In this document: positions 1 to 11,527 of the stretch, piece after piece | How the letters are laid out: each line of letters starts with the position of its first letter | How positions within the stretch are numbered: position 1 is the stretch's first letter | DNA from: Humulus lupulus | Taxonomy: Eukaryota > Streptophyta > Magnoliopsida > Rosales > Cannabaceae | DNA: 64,000 nucleotides | NCBI RefSeq assembly: GCF_963169125.1 | Contig: NC_084793.1 | Location: forward strand, 38,094,578 to 38,158,577 | Direction: 5' to 3' | Position numbers and translations under genes: made by a program | The notes under the pieces: model-generated | The model's input: the letters and a program-made list of their open reading frames with translations, nothing else | Databases searched by the model: none | What the model was told of the DNA's origin: nothing

Positions 1-1822
1 CATAACAGCCTAATAGTACAGTAGCATAGAAATACAGTAACACAGCAGCAACCTCCGTTGATCGGGGTGCATTATCAGGCACCAAGTCCGTGGTCTTAAC
101 TAAATGGGTGTGCACAACACCTTTAGAAAGTCTCACCCTGGCAGCCTGCATTCAGCATGCTTAACGTCGATCCTGGCCCTTTGCCGCTCCCGGCTCTAGC
201 CGCTTCCAGCTCTTGCCGCTCCCAGCTCTTGCCGCTTTCGACTCTTGCCGCTTCCGGCTCTTGCCGTTTCCGAATCTTGCCATCAGTCACAATCATATGT
301 ATGACATAATAGCTACAAACAATACATTCATCACTACACACCACATAACTCTATGGGCACAAACTGTTCTCTTACCTTGTGTCCCGAGCTAGCAACCCAA
401 AGCGATCCCGAGCATGCTCCCAATCCCTAGCCTGGGATGTAAAACCTAGTAACGATGTAAAGATAAATAGACATCAATCAAGCCCTAACCAATTAAGGAC
501 TTTAGATTAAAATACTAGCCTTTGGGACCTCGAATTCTACTAAATCGGGTAGTAGAATCCTTCCCGATCCTTAAGATTTGGGTCCCCAAGCTTAAAACCT
601 TCATTTTACCAACATTTCCTATTTGAGCCGCGACGTGCCTCAAGTCAGAGAGCTCTGGCTCTCTTCAAGGGGGTACTGGCCGCGACGTGCCTTAGCCTAC
701 ACCGTCACGGCGCCTGGGCAAAAATCCAAGGCCCCCAACCCTCCTAGTTCATGCGGGCCGCGGCTTGGACGTGCGAACCCAATTTTTCCCAGCATTTTCA
801 GATTAAAAACTCCCAAAAATCAACCCAAACATGTTCTAAGGCCAGAATTAAGTCTAAAATTCTCAGCAACACAGCCTAGGCTTCATTTACACCCCAAAAA
901 TGGAATCAAAACTTAATCACAACCCAGAATTCTAACCTTGAGTTTGAAAAACTCAATATCCTAAAAACCAACCATGAAATTCCTAAAAGGAGTCTGAAAC
1001 TTACCTCCAGTGAGTGATTATGATTCCCAAGCTATGCCTAATCAAAGCTATGCTCTTCCAAATCCTCAAATTCAAGCTTCTAGCCTTCAATTATTAAGCC
1101 AACTTCTCCAAAAATGATGCCTCCCCATCCAAGACTCAAGGGAGAGGAGAAACACGAGAGAGAGAGGAAAGAAAAGAGCTACTGAGTGTTTGTTTCTACG
1201 CTTATTTGAAAGCTTCCTCTAGAGTCTACAACCATCCAAGTCTATCTAAGGTTGGAAGGGAAAAAGACTATAACACCCCTAGCCTCTATCTTAGTTCTTT
1301 AATGCCTCAAAGGGAAAGATCATCATTGACCACATTTCCCGCTAAACCTCGAGTAGCCCTATAAATTCTCAATTAATCATGACATACCCAAATAATTACT
1401 AAATAATTACATGTTACCCGTTCAACCCCAAATGCACACTGCATTCCCAAAATACCCCTTTGTTCACTCCGAGCCGGGTATTAGACCCCGTTGTGACTAT
1501 TCCGCTAATCCGCTCACTGGGACTGTCTCGGATCACACATCACAAATATATCCCCATAACACTGGGGACTCACTTACAATACATATATAATTACATTTAT
1601 GCCCTCAACGGGCCCAAATTACAAACATGCCCCTATTTATAGGAATGGGCCCACATGCACATTTAATACACATTAACATGCATGTCTAATCAAATTACCA
1701 CACAAGTCATTTATGCCATACAATCATCCGTTTAACCCATAATCACACATATAATTCCAATAAGGCCCTCTAGGCACAGTAATCAAGGCACTCAGCCTTA
1801 ATGACGAATTTGGGACGTTACA
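1..1822 (-). repeat. 3' LTR of the minus-strand Tekay-like element (partial)
   Basis: This matches about 6550-8336 over most of its length, including the gag-distal end, the block around 500-600 and the GC-rich patch around 630-780. The patch differs strongly in sequence and length from the partner LTR, while the flanks are much closer. Its left end is outside the window. Confidence 0.85.
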
Positions 1823-1860
1823 ACTATCCTCTCCTTATTAAAATTTTGTCCTCGAAATTT
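1823..1860 (-). other. Polypurine tract and conserved pre-LTR motif
   Basis: On the minus strand the sequence reads TTCGAGGACAAAATTTTAAT and then AAGGAGAGGATAG, directly against the 3' LTR. The TTCGAGGAC block followed by a purine run is typical of the end of plant chromovirus internal regions and marks the plus-strand primer site. Confidence 0.75.
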
Positions 1861-1899
1861 ACTCAACATCTCAGTCTACTAATTCCACAAACCTGACTA

Positions 1900-4600
1900 T
1901 AACTCCTGGGTCATGTACTTTACCTTGCCATTTTTGTGTAATGTCTTCATAAAAATGATAGTCTTGATTTGTAAGACTTTATCTCTTAATCCAGAATTTG
2001 CAATGGCTTTTCCTTACACTATAAGTTTCACTAAATTTCCAAGGTCTCCTCTCCCAATCAGGGGTTGTACTCGTGACACCTTTCTTCAACATTGGCTCCA
2101 GTAACTCCTTGCGAGCCTCTAGCCATGTTGGGGTAAGGCCAATCTGAAGGCATCTGTCCTAATCCCTATTAGTGTCTCATAAATATATATCAAATCTAGA
2201 GTCAAACTCCTCTTTCCTTTCCGAACCATCTTATCCTTGTTAGTTCATAATACCCGAAGAACACAAAGTCCTCAATCTTGGAACTCCACGTTCCCATATC
2301 TAGATTTGCAAACTCTCATGTCCTTCTAATAACGCAGACACTCCTGCTCTAACGATCCTTAATAATTTCAATGGTCCTCTGAGCCATTCCTGAACTAGGA
2401 TTTTTCCAGTCCCTGGGTTCATTTTCCGAAATAAGCACTTCTCGTTCCCTGTCTCACAATATCCTACATAAAGCCACTCTATGACCTTTTTTTCCAGAAC
2501 CTGGGAATCTATGGGTCTCAATCTGACACTATTGACTTCGATGTCCAGTGGAGACGTACAGTCTCCTTTCGTACATGCTCCCTCGTTTGATACCCCACTC
2601 ACACAATTATAGTGTGTTAACCCAAATAGGTCAAGTCACAACTTTTGCATCCACTCATCTTATTTGCAATCCAAGGTGGTCCACCCCTAGGGTCCATAAT
2701 CATATCCCTCCATACTAACTCCAGGATACACTAGAGTCATAGTAACCCTTCTGGCTCCTGATTATCATATCTTGTTTACTAAACGACTAGGTTGTGCGCC
2801 TCCCAATATAAAAATTGTAGTCTTAACACCCATTCAACTTCCTGGATACAATAACTGTAAGGGGTAACCTAAGGTTCATCCCGCATCTTCCCCCAATGCC
2901 AGCATCCTTCAGATCATTCATTTGATCTGCATATCTTAACCCGTTTATTCCAAAGTGGTAGGATTCTTAACCATTCCTACAAGATCTTCTTTCTGTGTTT
3001 CATTGTTTATTCATAGAAATATATCCACCAATTATCAATTACAGGTTCCAAACCAATCCCGATCATTATTTCAGTCTAACCGTGCTTACCAACACTACTG
3101 TCAACTCGAAATTCTAGGTAGAACATCCAAATCCCATGCAGAGCATCTATGTTCTTATTCCTCTTTCCATCATGAAGCATGAAAAACCTCCGTTTTTAGT
3201 GTACACACGGGCGCATCCTAACTTATAACACACTGCACCGTAATTCCACACTTTAAGCAAGGACAGTGTCCTTCGCATCGTTCTCCTATACTAGTCCATT
3301 ATGTACAAACTCTAATAGCATGGCGTATGAATCAATCTTCATTCTAACTTCTGAAAATCCGATGCATAACTATCCATTCAGACCAGTTGTAGGTTCTTAT
3401 GTTACTTTAGTCAAGGTATGGCTGTCCTCGAAGATGCTTCAAGTAGTAGCTGATGTGTCTTAATAATCTCACTGTGCTTCTCATCCCTAAGGCGTTCCTT
3501 TAGCAATTTCCTTACGGTCCCCATCTTAACTACCTTACACATGATCTCATCACTTCATATAACATGACCTTGAATATCCTCCAGAGAAATCGAAACTTAT
3601 CCCTTTTGGAATCTTACCTGTAACTCTGCTTCCTTAGCCTTGGTACTATGAATGAAGTTGTCATTCGCGTTTTGCTTCTAACTGGGAGTAGTCTGAAACA
3701 TCCTTGATCAATATGAATATGACTTGTCCATACCATCCCTGTATTCTCTGCTTATCGAACTTACCTAGGCCGCTGAAGCATTGGTCAGTTTAAAAGCCTT
3801 CACTGATAAACCATCACATCCTACTTAGTGGAAGAAGCAATTCTTGAAATGTCTGTTGCCTTGATCTTCAGCTGGTAATAACCAGATTGAGTGTCAATTC
3901 TTGAGACCATTGTCCTACCCTCACAACCGGGCAATGAATCCTTTATTCTTGGAAAATGGTGTTGGCATATCCCATAATGAGATGTCCTGTTTGATCAACC
4001 CTTAAGTCAAATACTTCTTCAACTGAACATTTAATTTTCTCTGTTGAGCTAGTGTCATTCTTCATGATGTCCCTGATGTCGATCCTGTCCCTGCCTTAAT
4101 CCTGTTACACACTCATTCCCTTGACGAGACAACAATCCCCGCGAATCCTCGTAACCCATCTGAAACTTCACTGGCCGATCCAGTTTCCATCTGGTCTAAC
4201 TGATATAACCTTAGTGGTATCTTCCTCAACAGCTAGGCACCCTGTAACTGCAACCGGGTCATTTCCTTTAATCTTAGAAGTCACCATCTTATCTTACATT
4301 CCATGGTTGTCCCTTATTTGACAGACAAATCCACACTCAGGATCACCTTGAATTCCTCATAAAACTAGCTCAATCAATTACTACCATTTTTTTCCTAGGT
4401 AGACGCTAAAATCTCAAGCCTCATGGCGTGACAACCATGTAGCGAGTGCCACATATCGATGTCTCTCCTAAGAGGTACGTAGCACCAAACTCAATCAACT
4501 CAATTTACAAAAAGGAACAAGAACTAGAAGCCAACCGGTCACCTCCGAGGGGCTAGCCTCGGGCTCTAACCGTATTGAGCCGGTCACTTGAACTGGGGTA
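1900..4600 (-). pseudogene. Relic pol of the Tekay-like element (RT to C-terminal end)
   Basis: No long frame survives. Translated in pieces on the minus strand, about 4010-3750 recalls the start of gypsy RT: a stretch like LKKYL..GLIKQDIS, then SGYYQLKIKATDIS, which match the family's LQELLDKGFIRPSVS and SGYHQLRI blocks. About 2160-1900 recalls the integrase tail (an AFRLALPQH-like stretch), followed by a chromodomain-like remnant. The RNase H and integrase core between them cannot be traced by eye. A minus frame at 2300-2602 (100 codons) is open, but I do not recognise it as a conserved domain. It is non-functional. Confidence 0.55.
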
Positions 4601-4639
4601 GAGCTATCTGTACTCTTTGGTCCTCCCGCCTTTGACTTC

Positions 4640-5920
4640 GAGCAACCCCTCTTGATGTGCCCCACTATTCCACACAGAAGACATGCCTTCGATCAAAATT
4701 CCCCCAGATAGCATCTCCTCCACCTGGTGCATACTGGATAACTTCTCCAAACCTCATTGCCATCCTAGCGGCCACCCTGAATACTATGAACCCTTATGTC
4801 AAGACTAGGAGTAATAGAACTATCAGGGGTCTTTCTTTCCTAGTTACTGGGCCTCCTCCCCTACCTAATCCCACAAATGTGGATACCATTGTCTGATCTT
4901 TTCGCCCAACGACACTCTCCCTCCATGTCTTGTCTCCTACATCCTCTATAACAAGGGTCATCCCTACTACCCAAGCGTAGGTAAAAATCTCATATAGTGG
5001 AGCGATCCTAACACATTGGGCCATCCTAGGGTTCACTCCTCGAGTGAATCGCTCTTTCCAGGCCACATCCGTTGGTACCAAATCAAACATGAATTTGGTC
5101 AATCTACGAAGCTCACTGACATACTCTGCCACTGTCTTGCTACTCTAAACCGAGTTCATAAACTCATTGGTCTTCGCAATTCAAATTGCATCACAGTAAT
5201 GGCTCTTATTGAACCATTGTCTGAATTCCTCCCAACCCATCACGATAACATTCCGGTTCTGGCATATGACTTCCCACCATGTTCGAGCATCCTTCCGCAA
5301 CATCTACGTGGTACAAGCCATTCTATCATTGCCTTTTGCTAGTATATAACCAAGGATAGAGCTAACCATGCCCATCCACTATCCAACTCTGAACAGGTCT
5401 AAACCTCCCTCAGAAACTAGAGGATAACACTTCTGGAATCTTTCATATAGTAATTCCCATCTGTTTCCACCCTCAGGTTAAATAGTAACTGGTGCCATTG
5501 TTGCCAACATACACAGGGCAGCGTTCTCTGATAGAACCTGTTGTCTCAACCACTTAATACTTTCCTCTTGTCTTTACGATCTTGCTTGCATAACAACAAA
5601 CACCTGCCGCCAATCCCAGGGCCGACGGATGATTTTGGTCTCAACTGTCATCATTAACACTGCTTGATCCTGTTGACTGCCTTGGATACAAAACTTCCAA
5701 ATCTATCTTAGCCAAAAATCTAGCCTACCATCCCTGATACTCTTATCTAGCAATATACCATTAGCAAGGCCAAACAACATAGTAGCCATATACAATGTAT
5801 ACCAGGACGCAAATCCGCAATGCTCATGCATCAATCATCAAATCTCATTTCCACAAAACACATACATATTCATCATGCTCCCTATTCTAGCAGATAAGAC
5901 AACTTAGATAAGAAGTTAAA
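4640..5920 (-). pseudogene. Relic gag with CCHC zinc knuckle
   Basis: Gag forms the particle that packages element RNA. On the minus strand the best piece is 5132-4794, starting MAEYVSELRRLTKFMFDLVP. It resembles the retrotransposon gag domain (family form: MTV.EY...F..L.RFAPD.VPTD) and the homologous plus-strand gag at 15094-15456. Further upstream, about 5480-5430 gives a stretch like NRWELLYERFQK. An intact zinc knuckle, CLLCGIVGHIKRGC (C-x2-C-x4-H-x4-C), lies at 4683-4642. Several stops and frameshifts separate these pieces. The start codon cannot be placed. Confidence 0.75.
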
Positions 5921-6019
5921 CAAATATTGCATTTAATACCAACTAACCTTGAGTCGAGCTTGTCTCTGGCAGTGAGCGTACATGTTCGGTCAATCTCCAG
6001 GAACCATAAACATTGGCAC

Positions 6020-6032
6020 GCTCTGATATCGA
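6020..6032 (-). other. Primer binding site, initiator-Met tRNA type
   Basis: The minus strand reads TCGATATCAGAGC two bases inside the 5' LTR, against TGGTATCAGAGC in intact plant elements. The TGG at the start has drifted to CGA, so priming would be impaired. Confidence 0.7.
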
Positions 6033-6034
6033 GT

Positions 6035-8336
6035 TGTAATGCCCTACTCCCTTAGAGTCGTCACCATGTGATTTTAAAATGTGCAATTAACTCGTTAATT
6101 GAGGTGTTAGACCAAAAGTGTGGTTAATTAAAATGAACACTCATTTAAATAATATTTTTGTATAATAGGTTGGGCATTCATTTAAATCATGAAAATGTTA
6201 CATTGGGATCCCAAAATACTGTTTAGAAACATATTTACAAACCAAAATGTTACTTTACAATTGACCTAAGCGACAAAATCAAACATTTATAATCGCTCAT
6301 CAAAATACCCCAGCTGTGGTGGCCAGGTAGGCCAAACATGTATGCACCACTCCATGCCCTCCAACTCATGGTTGATCGACCTTTTCCTTGCCCTTACCTG
6401 CACCACAAAGCACCCGTGAGCCGAGGTCGAGCAAGAGAACTTCAAAGCATAACATACAATAATTTATTTCAACAAACACATGCTTAATCAAAACAACAAA
6501 CAGTTACAAGTTCCTATTGGAATGCACTACATCACAACAATATAACAACACAATGGAATAACAACCTAATACTACATTAGCATAGCAGTACAGTAAAACA
6601 ACAGCGGCCTCCGCCTATCGGGGTGCGTTATCAAGCACCAAGTCTGCGGTCTTAACTGAATGAGTGTGTACAACACCCTTAGAGGGTCTTGCCCTGGCAG
6701 AATGCATTCAGGATGCTTAACATCGATCCTAGCCTTTTTCCGCTCTCGGCTCTTGTTGCTTCCGGCTCTTGCCACTCCCGACTCTTGCCGCTTCTGGATC
6801 TTGCCAATTCTGGCTCTTGCCATCAGCCACAATCATATGTATGACATAACAACTATAAGTAATACATACATTGCTACACACCACATAGCTCTACAGGCAC
6901 AAATAGTTCTCTTACCTTGTGTCCCGAGCTGACAACCCAAAGCGATCCCGAGCCTGGGTGGTAAAACCTAGTCACAACGTAATGATAAATAGACATCCAT
7001 CAAGCCATAACCAATTAAGGACATCAGATTAAAATACTAGCCTTTGGGACCTCGAATTCTACTAAACCGGGTAGTAGAATCCTTTCTGAGCCTTAAGATT
7101 TGGGTCCCTGAGCTTAAAACCTTCATTTGACCAACATTTCCTATTTGAGCCATGACCCAACCCATTAGGGTCGCGACGCGCCTCAAGTCAGAGACTCCTG
7201 GCTCTTTTCATGGGGACACGGGTTGCAGTGTGCCTCAGCCTGCGCCGCCACGGTGCCTGAAGAACAGGGTCGCGGCTCGGACCTTTGAACCTAGTTTTTC
7301 CCAGCATTTTCAGATTCCAAAACTCCCCAAAATCAACCCAAGCATGTTCTAAGGCTAGAATTAAGTCTAAAATTCTCAGGAACACAACCTAGGCTTCATT
7401 TACACCCCAAAAACTGAATCAAAACTTAATCACAACCCATAATTCTAACCTTGAGTTTGAGAAACTCAATATCCTAAATACCAAACATGAAATTCCTAAA
7501 ACAGAGTCTGACACTTACCTCCAGTGAGTGATTACGATTCCCAAGCTATGCCTAATACCACCTATGCTCTTCCAAATCCTCAAATTCAAGCTTTTAGCCT
7601 TCAATTCTTAAGCCAACTTCTCCAAAAATGATGCCTCCCCATCCAAGGTTGAAGGGAGAGGAGAGACACGAGAGAGATCGAGGAAAGAAAAGAGCCACTG
7701 AGTGTTTGTTTCTACACTTATCTGAAAGGTTCCTCTAGAGTCTACAACCATCCAAGTCTATCTAAGGTTAGGGGAAAAAGACTAAAACAACCCAAGCCTC
7801 TATCTTAGTTCTTTAATGCCTCTAAGGGCAAGATCGTCATTTACAATATTTCCCGCTAAACCTCGAGTAGCCCTATAAATTCCTAATTAATCCTGACATC
7901 CCCAAATAATTACTAAATAATTACCGGTTACCCGTTCAACCCCCAATGCACACCGCATTCCCAAAATACCCCTTAGCTCACCCCGAGCCGAGTATTAGAC
8001 CCCGTTGTGACTAATATGCTAATCTGCTCACTAGGACCGTCTCGGATCACACATCACAAATATATTCCCATAACACTAGGGTTTCACTCACAATACATAT
8101 ATAATTACATTTATGCCCTCAACGAGCCAAAATTACAAACATGCCCCTATTTATAGGAATGGGCCCACGTGCACATTTAATACACATACACATGCATGTC
8201 TAATCACATTAGCACACAAGTCATTTATGTCACACAATCACCCGTATAACCTATAATCACACATATAATTCTAATTAGGTTGTCCAGGCACAGTAATCAA
8301 GGCACTCAGCCTTAATGACAAATTCGGGATGTTACA
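6035..8336 (-). repeat. 5' LTR of the minus-strand Tekay-like element, 2302 bp
   Basis: On the plus strand it begins TGTAATGCCC and ends GATGTTACA. It is bounded by the PBS on the left and by unrelated sequence on the right. It shares blocks with the LTRs at 11528, 37491 and 50162. A GC-rich patch (about 7150-7280) has CGCGACGCGCC-like motifs. Confidence 0.88.
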
Positions 8337-8560
8337 AACAAGGACATGGATTTGTCATTCATGGAGGAACCCAATATGCGGATGATGCTCAAGGAGCATC
8401 TTCGGGCTGAGGAGGTGAAAGCAGCCCAGGAAAAGGTGGCCTCATTCCTAAGGTGGATCTTGTCATTGAGATGGTGGCGGAACTTCCTCTGGGCGAGGGC
8501 TCGAAGTGACTTGACTTTTTTCTTTTCTTTGATTAAGTAGGCTTGCATGCCTTTTTTGTT
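8337..8560 (+). other. Short unassigned open frame between repeats
   Basis: A plus-strand frame at 8346-8540 encodes 64 residues beginning MDLSFMEEPNMRMMLKEHL. It has a charged, probably helical first half, an Arg/Trp-rich middle and a hydrophobic end. I do not recognise it. Its place between two LTR-type sequences suggests the tail of an extra ORF of a retroelement rather than a host gene, but no domain can be named. Confidence 0.3.
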
Positions 8561-10377
8561 TGTTGGGGTGTAAATAATTAAGTGCTTGAGCCCCCAATCC
8601 CAATTGTAAATACCTTTTAACCTCTATGCAGCTTGCATTACTTTTCTTACCGTTACTGCTTTTTTATTAATATGCTAACACTTCATAATTATGCAATTTG
8701 GTCTTATTAATTTGGTTGGGTTTTCACGTTCTCAACGTAACGTAATCCTAAGCCTCTGAGACTTAGGTCTTGCATTTGACTCTTAGTGACTGGAGTCTTT
8801 ATCGACTTCTCTTAGTACTTGGATAGTTTTAGGCACTTAGTGTTGTCCCCTAGGCCTGTAGTCCTCGGGATTAACTTTTAGTGATATGTCAAGTGGTAAC
8901 ACTTAACGCAGTTCTATATCCCTGAGTCCCAACAACTCGAGGCTTAGGTCACCCATTATACTTAGATCTTAAAGATCTTCCTTTTAGTGTTTAGACACTT
9001 CGGGAGTTTAGTGTTGTCTCATAAGCGTGAAGTCCTCGGGATTAACTTTAATGCCTTGTCAAGTGGAACACTTGATGATCCTACGCTCTCAAGTCTCAAT
9101 AACTCGGGCTTTAGGAGGTCTATTACACTACAGGGTTCTAAGGTTCCTATATCAGAATGACGCTTAGGGCATTTAGTGTTGCTTCCTAGGCTCGTCATCC
9201 TCGAAAGTAACTTTAACGCCATCTGGACTCCTCGAAAGCCAATCACTCAGGCTCTGGGAGGTCAAATGTATTGAGATAATCGTGCCTCGGATAAAACTTT
9301 CCTAGGGATGCCATTTTAGGCCTTCCACCCTGCCCCTGAGTACAGTTACTCGGACCTTTGCCACGTGGAGTCGTGAACTCATTATCCGCGAGCTCTAATT
9401 CCCCAGATCATACAACCAAGTTTCACATCCTTAGGCCAGGCCCCACGATGTTAGATTTCCATTCACACCTAAATTCAACACTCGAGTCAGTTGGATTTCT
9501 CATCGCCGTAGTGCGCCCTAGTACAAATGACTCGGGACTCCATTCACATCTTGAGGAATGGGACCTGGTTTTCATTCCTCGAGTGCGTGTGGTCCTCGGG
9601 AGAATACCTTAGGTCTATCCTCGCATTACTTGGATTTTTCCGATGCTAGAAATTTTCCCATGTCTTATCGCTTGGGATTCCCATGACACTTAGGTTGCTT
9701 TGCTCATCGACTAGCTTAGCTTACCAGGTCATTGACTCCAGTGCTTGGATTAACCTTACAGTGCTTGAGTTTTGGCAACTCGAGGCTTCGAGCTTGAGTG
9801 CATATGACTCGAGCTTTTGTTCGCATCTCGAGATATAGAAACTCGGTCACAGCTCCTTGGGAGGTAACCCAAGTTCGCTCTCGCGCTACTAGGGTTTTTT
9901 AGTCTTTGAAGTCCCGTGACACTAGGCCTACTTCACTCATGACAAGCTTAGTTTCCTAGGTCATTGAGTCCAAATACAGATGACTCAGGTTTCGTTCACA
10001 TCTCGAGATCTAGAAACTTGGCCACAGCTCCTCGGGAGGTAACCCAAACTTCGCTTTCACGCTACTAAGATTTTTAAGTCATGGAATTCCCCAGACTTTG
10101 CTTGGTTGACTAGATTTTCTATTCTTTGGGTATTGAAACAAGGCTTACTCTGCTCATTACGAGCTTAGTCTCCTAGGTCATCCTCTGCGAGACACTATAC
10201 TTTGTGAGGCTGCTGCCCTTCTCCATGCCCCCCAAGTGATCGGAGACTAGTCTGCGTTCACTTGTCAAGGCCAGCGAGTGGATGCTCTACAAGTAGTACA
10301 AATAGAATAAAAAGAAGAACTAAAATATAAGCAGATTCTTTTAAATTCTCTATCGTGTTTTGTCTTCACGGTTTCCA
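8561..10377 (+). repeat. Probable LTR of an unassigned gypsy element, made of degenerate repeats
   Basis: It starts TGTTGGGGTG. Most of it is built of diverged 165-175-bp repeats: GTCCTCGGGATTAACTTTA occurs at 8861 and 9032 with a weaker copy near 9197, and CTCGAGAT.TAGAAACT.GG occurs at 9827 and 10002. It ends ...TTTCCA, followed after TTAC by TGGTGCCCGGAGGC at 10382, a plausible primer site. No second LTR copy is visible, so the LTR reading is inference. Confidence 0.5.
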
Positions 10378-10381
10378 TTAC

Positions 10382-10395
10382 TGGTGCCCGGAGGC
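10382..10395 (+). other. Possible primer binding site
   Basis: TGGTGCCCGGAGGC starts with the TGG expected opposite a tRNA CCA end and sits four bases after a CA-ended LTR-like block. I could not match the tRNA by eye, so this remains a suggestion. Confidence 0.35.
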
Positions 10396-10478
10396 TACAA
10401 AATGATTATAGAATTTAACAAAGACATAACTCACATCACTAGTAATACTAGCGGAGATGCTCGATATTACAGCCGTGG

Positions 10479-11050
10479 TGTAATGCCCTACTACCCTAGA
10501 GTTGTTACCATGTGATTTTAAAATGTGTCATTAGCTCGCTAATTGAGGTATTAGATCAAAAAGTGTGGTTAGTTAAAATGAAGGTTCATTTAAACAAGAT
10601 TTTGAAATAAAATGGTTAGACATTCATTCACATCATGAAAGTGTTACATTGGGAACCCAAAATACTGTTTAGAAACATATTTACAACTCAAAAGTTACTT
10701 TACAGTCGACCTAAGTGACAAAATCAAACATTTATAACACGCTCCTCAAAATACCCCAGCTGTGGCAGCTAGGTAGGCCAAACATGTATGTACTGCTCCA
10801 TGCCCTGCAACTCATGGTTGATCGACCTTTTCCTTTGTCCTTACCTGCACCATGTATGCACTGCTCCATGCCCTCCTAAGCCCTTAAATTTGAGTTCTTA
10901 AGCTTACAACCCTAATTTGGCTAAAAACACCTATTTGCACCGCGACGCACTCAATTAGAGCCGTGACGCCCCCATAATTAGAGCCACGACCCTCTACAAG
11001 TCAGAGATCCCAGCCCTCAATTTCTCTGGGCACGCATCGCAGCGCGCCCT
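10479..11050 (-). repeat. Internally deleted Tekay-like LTR fragment
   Basis: 10479-10860 matches the LTR at 6035-6400. The sequence then jumps to a stretch matching about 7085-7250, so roughly 650 bases of the LTR are missing. A short repeat of a TGTATGCACTGCTCCATGCC-like piece lies at the junction (10790 and 10853), suggesting the deletion was mediated or patched by local repeats. The sequence left of it resembles a decayed primer site. Confidence 0.7.
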
Positions 11051-11054
11051 GCCT

Positions 11055-11527
11055 GCTGACACTGCCCTAGTTCCCTTGGGCTTTCTGCCCTTGCCTTTGC
11101 CTCTGCACTTACTTTCAATGGGGGTCCTGCTTGGTGCAGTTGACTGGGCTAGAGCCATAGTTATAGCACTGAACACAGGCTGAAAGGCACTGTGTTCAGT
11201 AGGCGTGACTCCATATCCCTTCGGAGCGGCACTGAAGCCAGCTGGAGGCATGACACTAAAGCCAACTAATTGGACAGCCTGGCTGAATAGTGGGGTAGTC
11301 ACCACACTCTACTGGACGAGAGGAAGGGGGGTACTAGGTCCCTGGAGCCATTGGGCTTGGACCTAACAGAGTAGGGAAAGCGACAGGTCCGCCAAACACC
11401 TCATTCTGGGCATCCTCCCAGTTTATGTACTCTTGTGCTCGATAAATGAAGTCGTCAAGCCTGCGGCATCCTCTACGCTGGAGGTCATCCCACAAAGGAG
11501 ATCCTGGCCGAATGCCTGCCTGCAAGG
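11055..11527 (-). pseudogene. Fragment of Tat/Ogre-like gag C-terminal region
   Basis: The minus frame at 11540-11334 reads AGIRPGSPLWDDLQRRGCRR and then LDDFIYRAQEYINWEDA. This matches the end of the gag domain in Tat-type elements (family form: GLRPGSKLW..L...P....EL..RAQKYI..EE). A frame change leads into 11305-10994, which has a basic KCRGKGKGRKPKG stretch. The fragment is cut on the right by the plus-strand element that begins at 11528. Confidence 0.6.

Larger units (their letters stand above)
1..8336 (-). mobile_element. Decayed Tekay/Del-like Ty3/gypsy retrotransposon, cut by window start
   Basis: Read on the minus strand the order is 5' LTR (6035-8336), PBS, gag, pol relic, polypurine tract and 3' LTR (1-1822, incomplete). 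The two LTR copies align along their length, ending in ...GGGATGTTACA and ...GGGACGTTACA on the plus strand. The internal part is only about 4.2 kb and is full of stops and frameshifts. Lineage is inferred from LTRs over 2 kb that start TGTAAC, the initiator-Met type primer site, the gag zinc knuckle, and the RT and C-terminal remnants. The outer end lies outside the window, so a target duplication cannot be checked. Confidence 0.85.

Noticed and set aside
8312..8548. Minus-strand 78-codon frame opposite the unassigned plus frame
   Set aside because: It crosses the LTR boundary and has no domain; I kept only the plus frame as a weak candidate.
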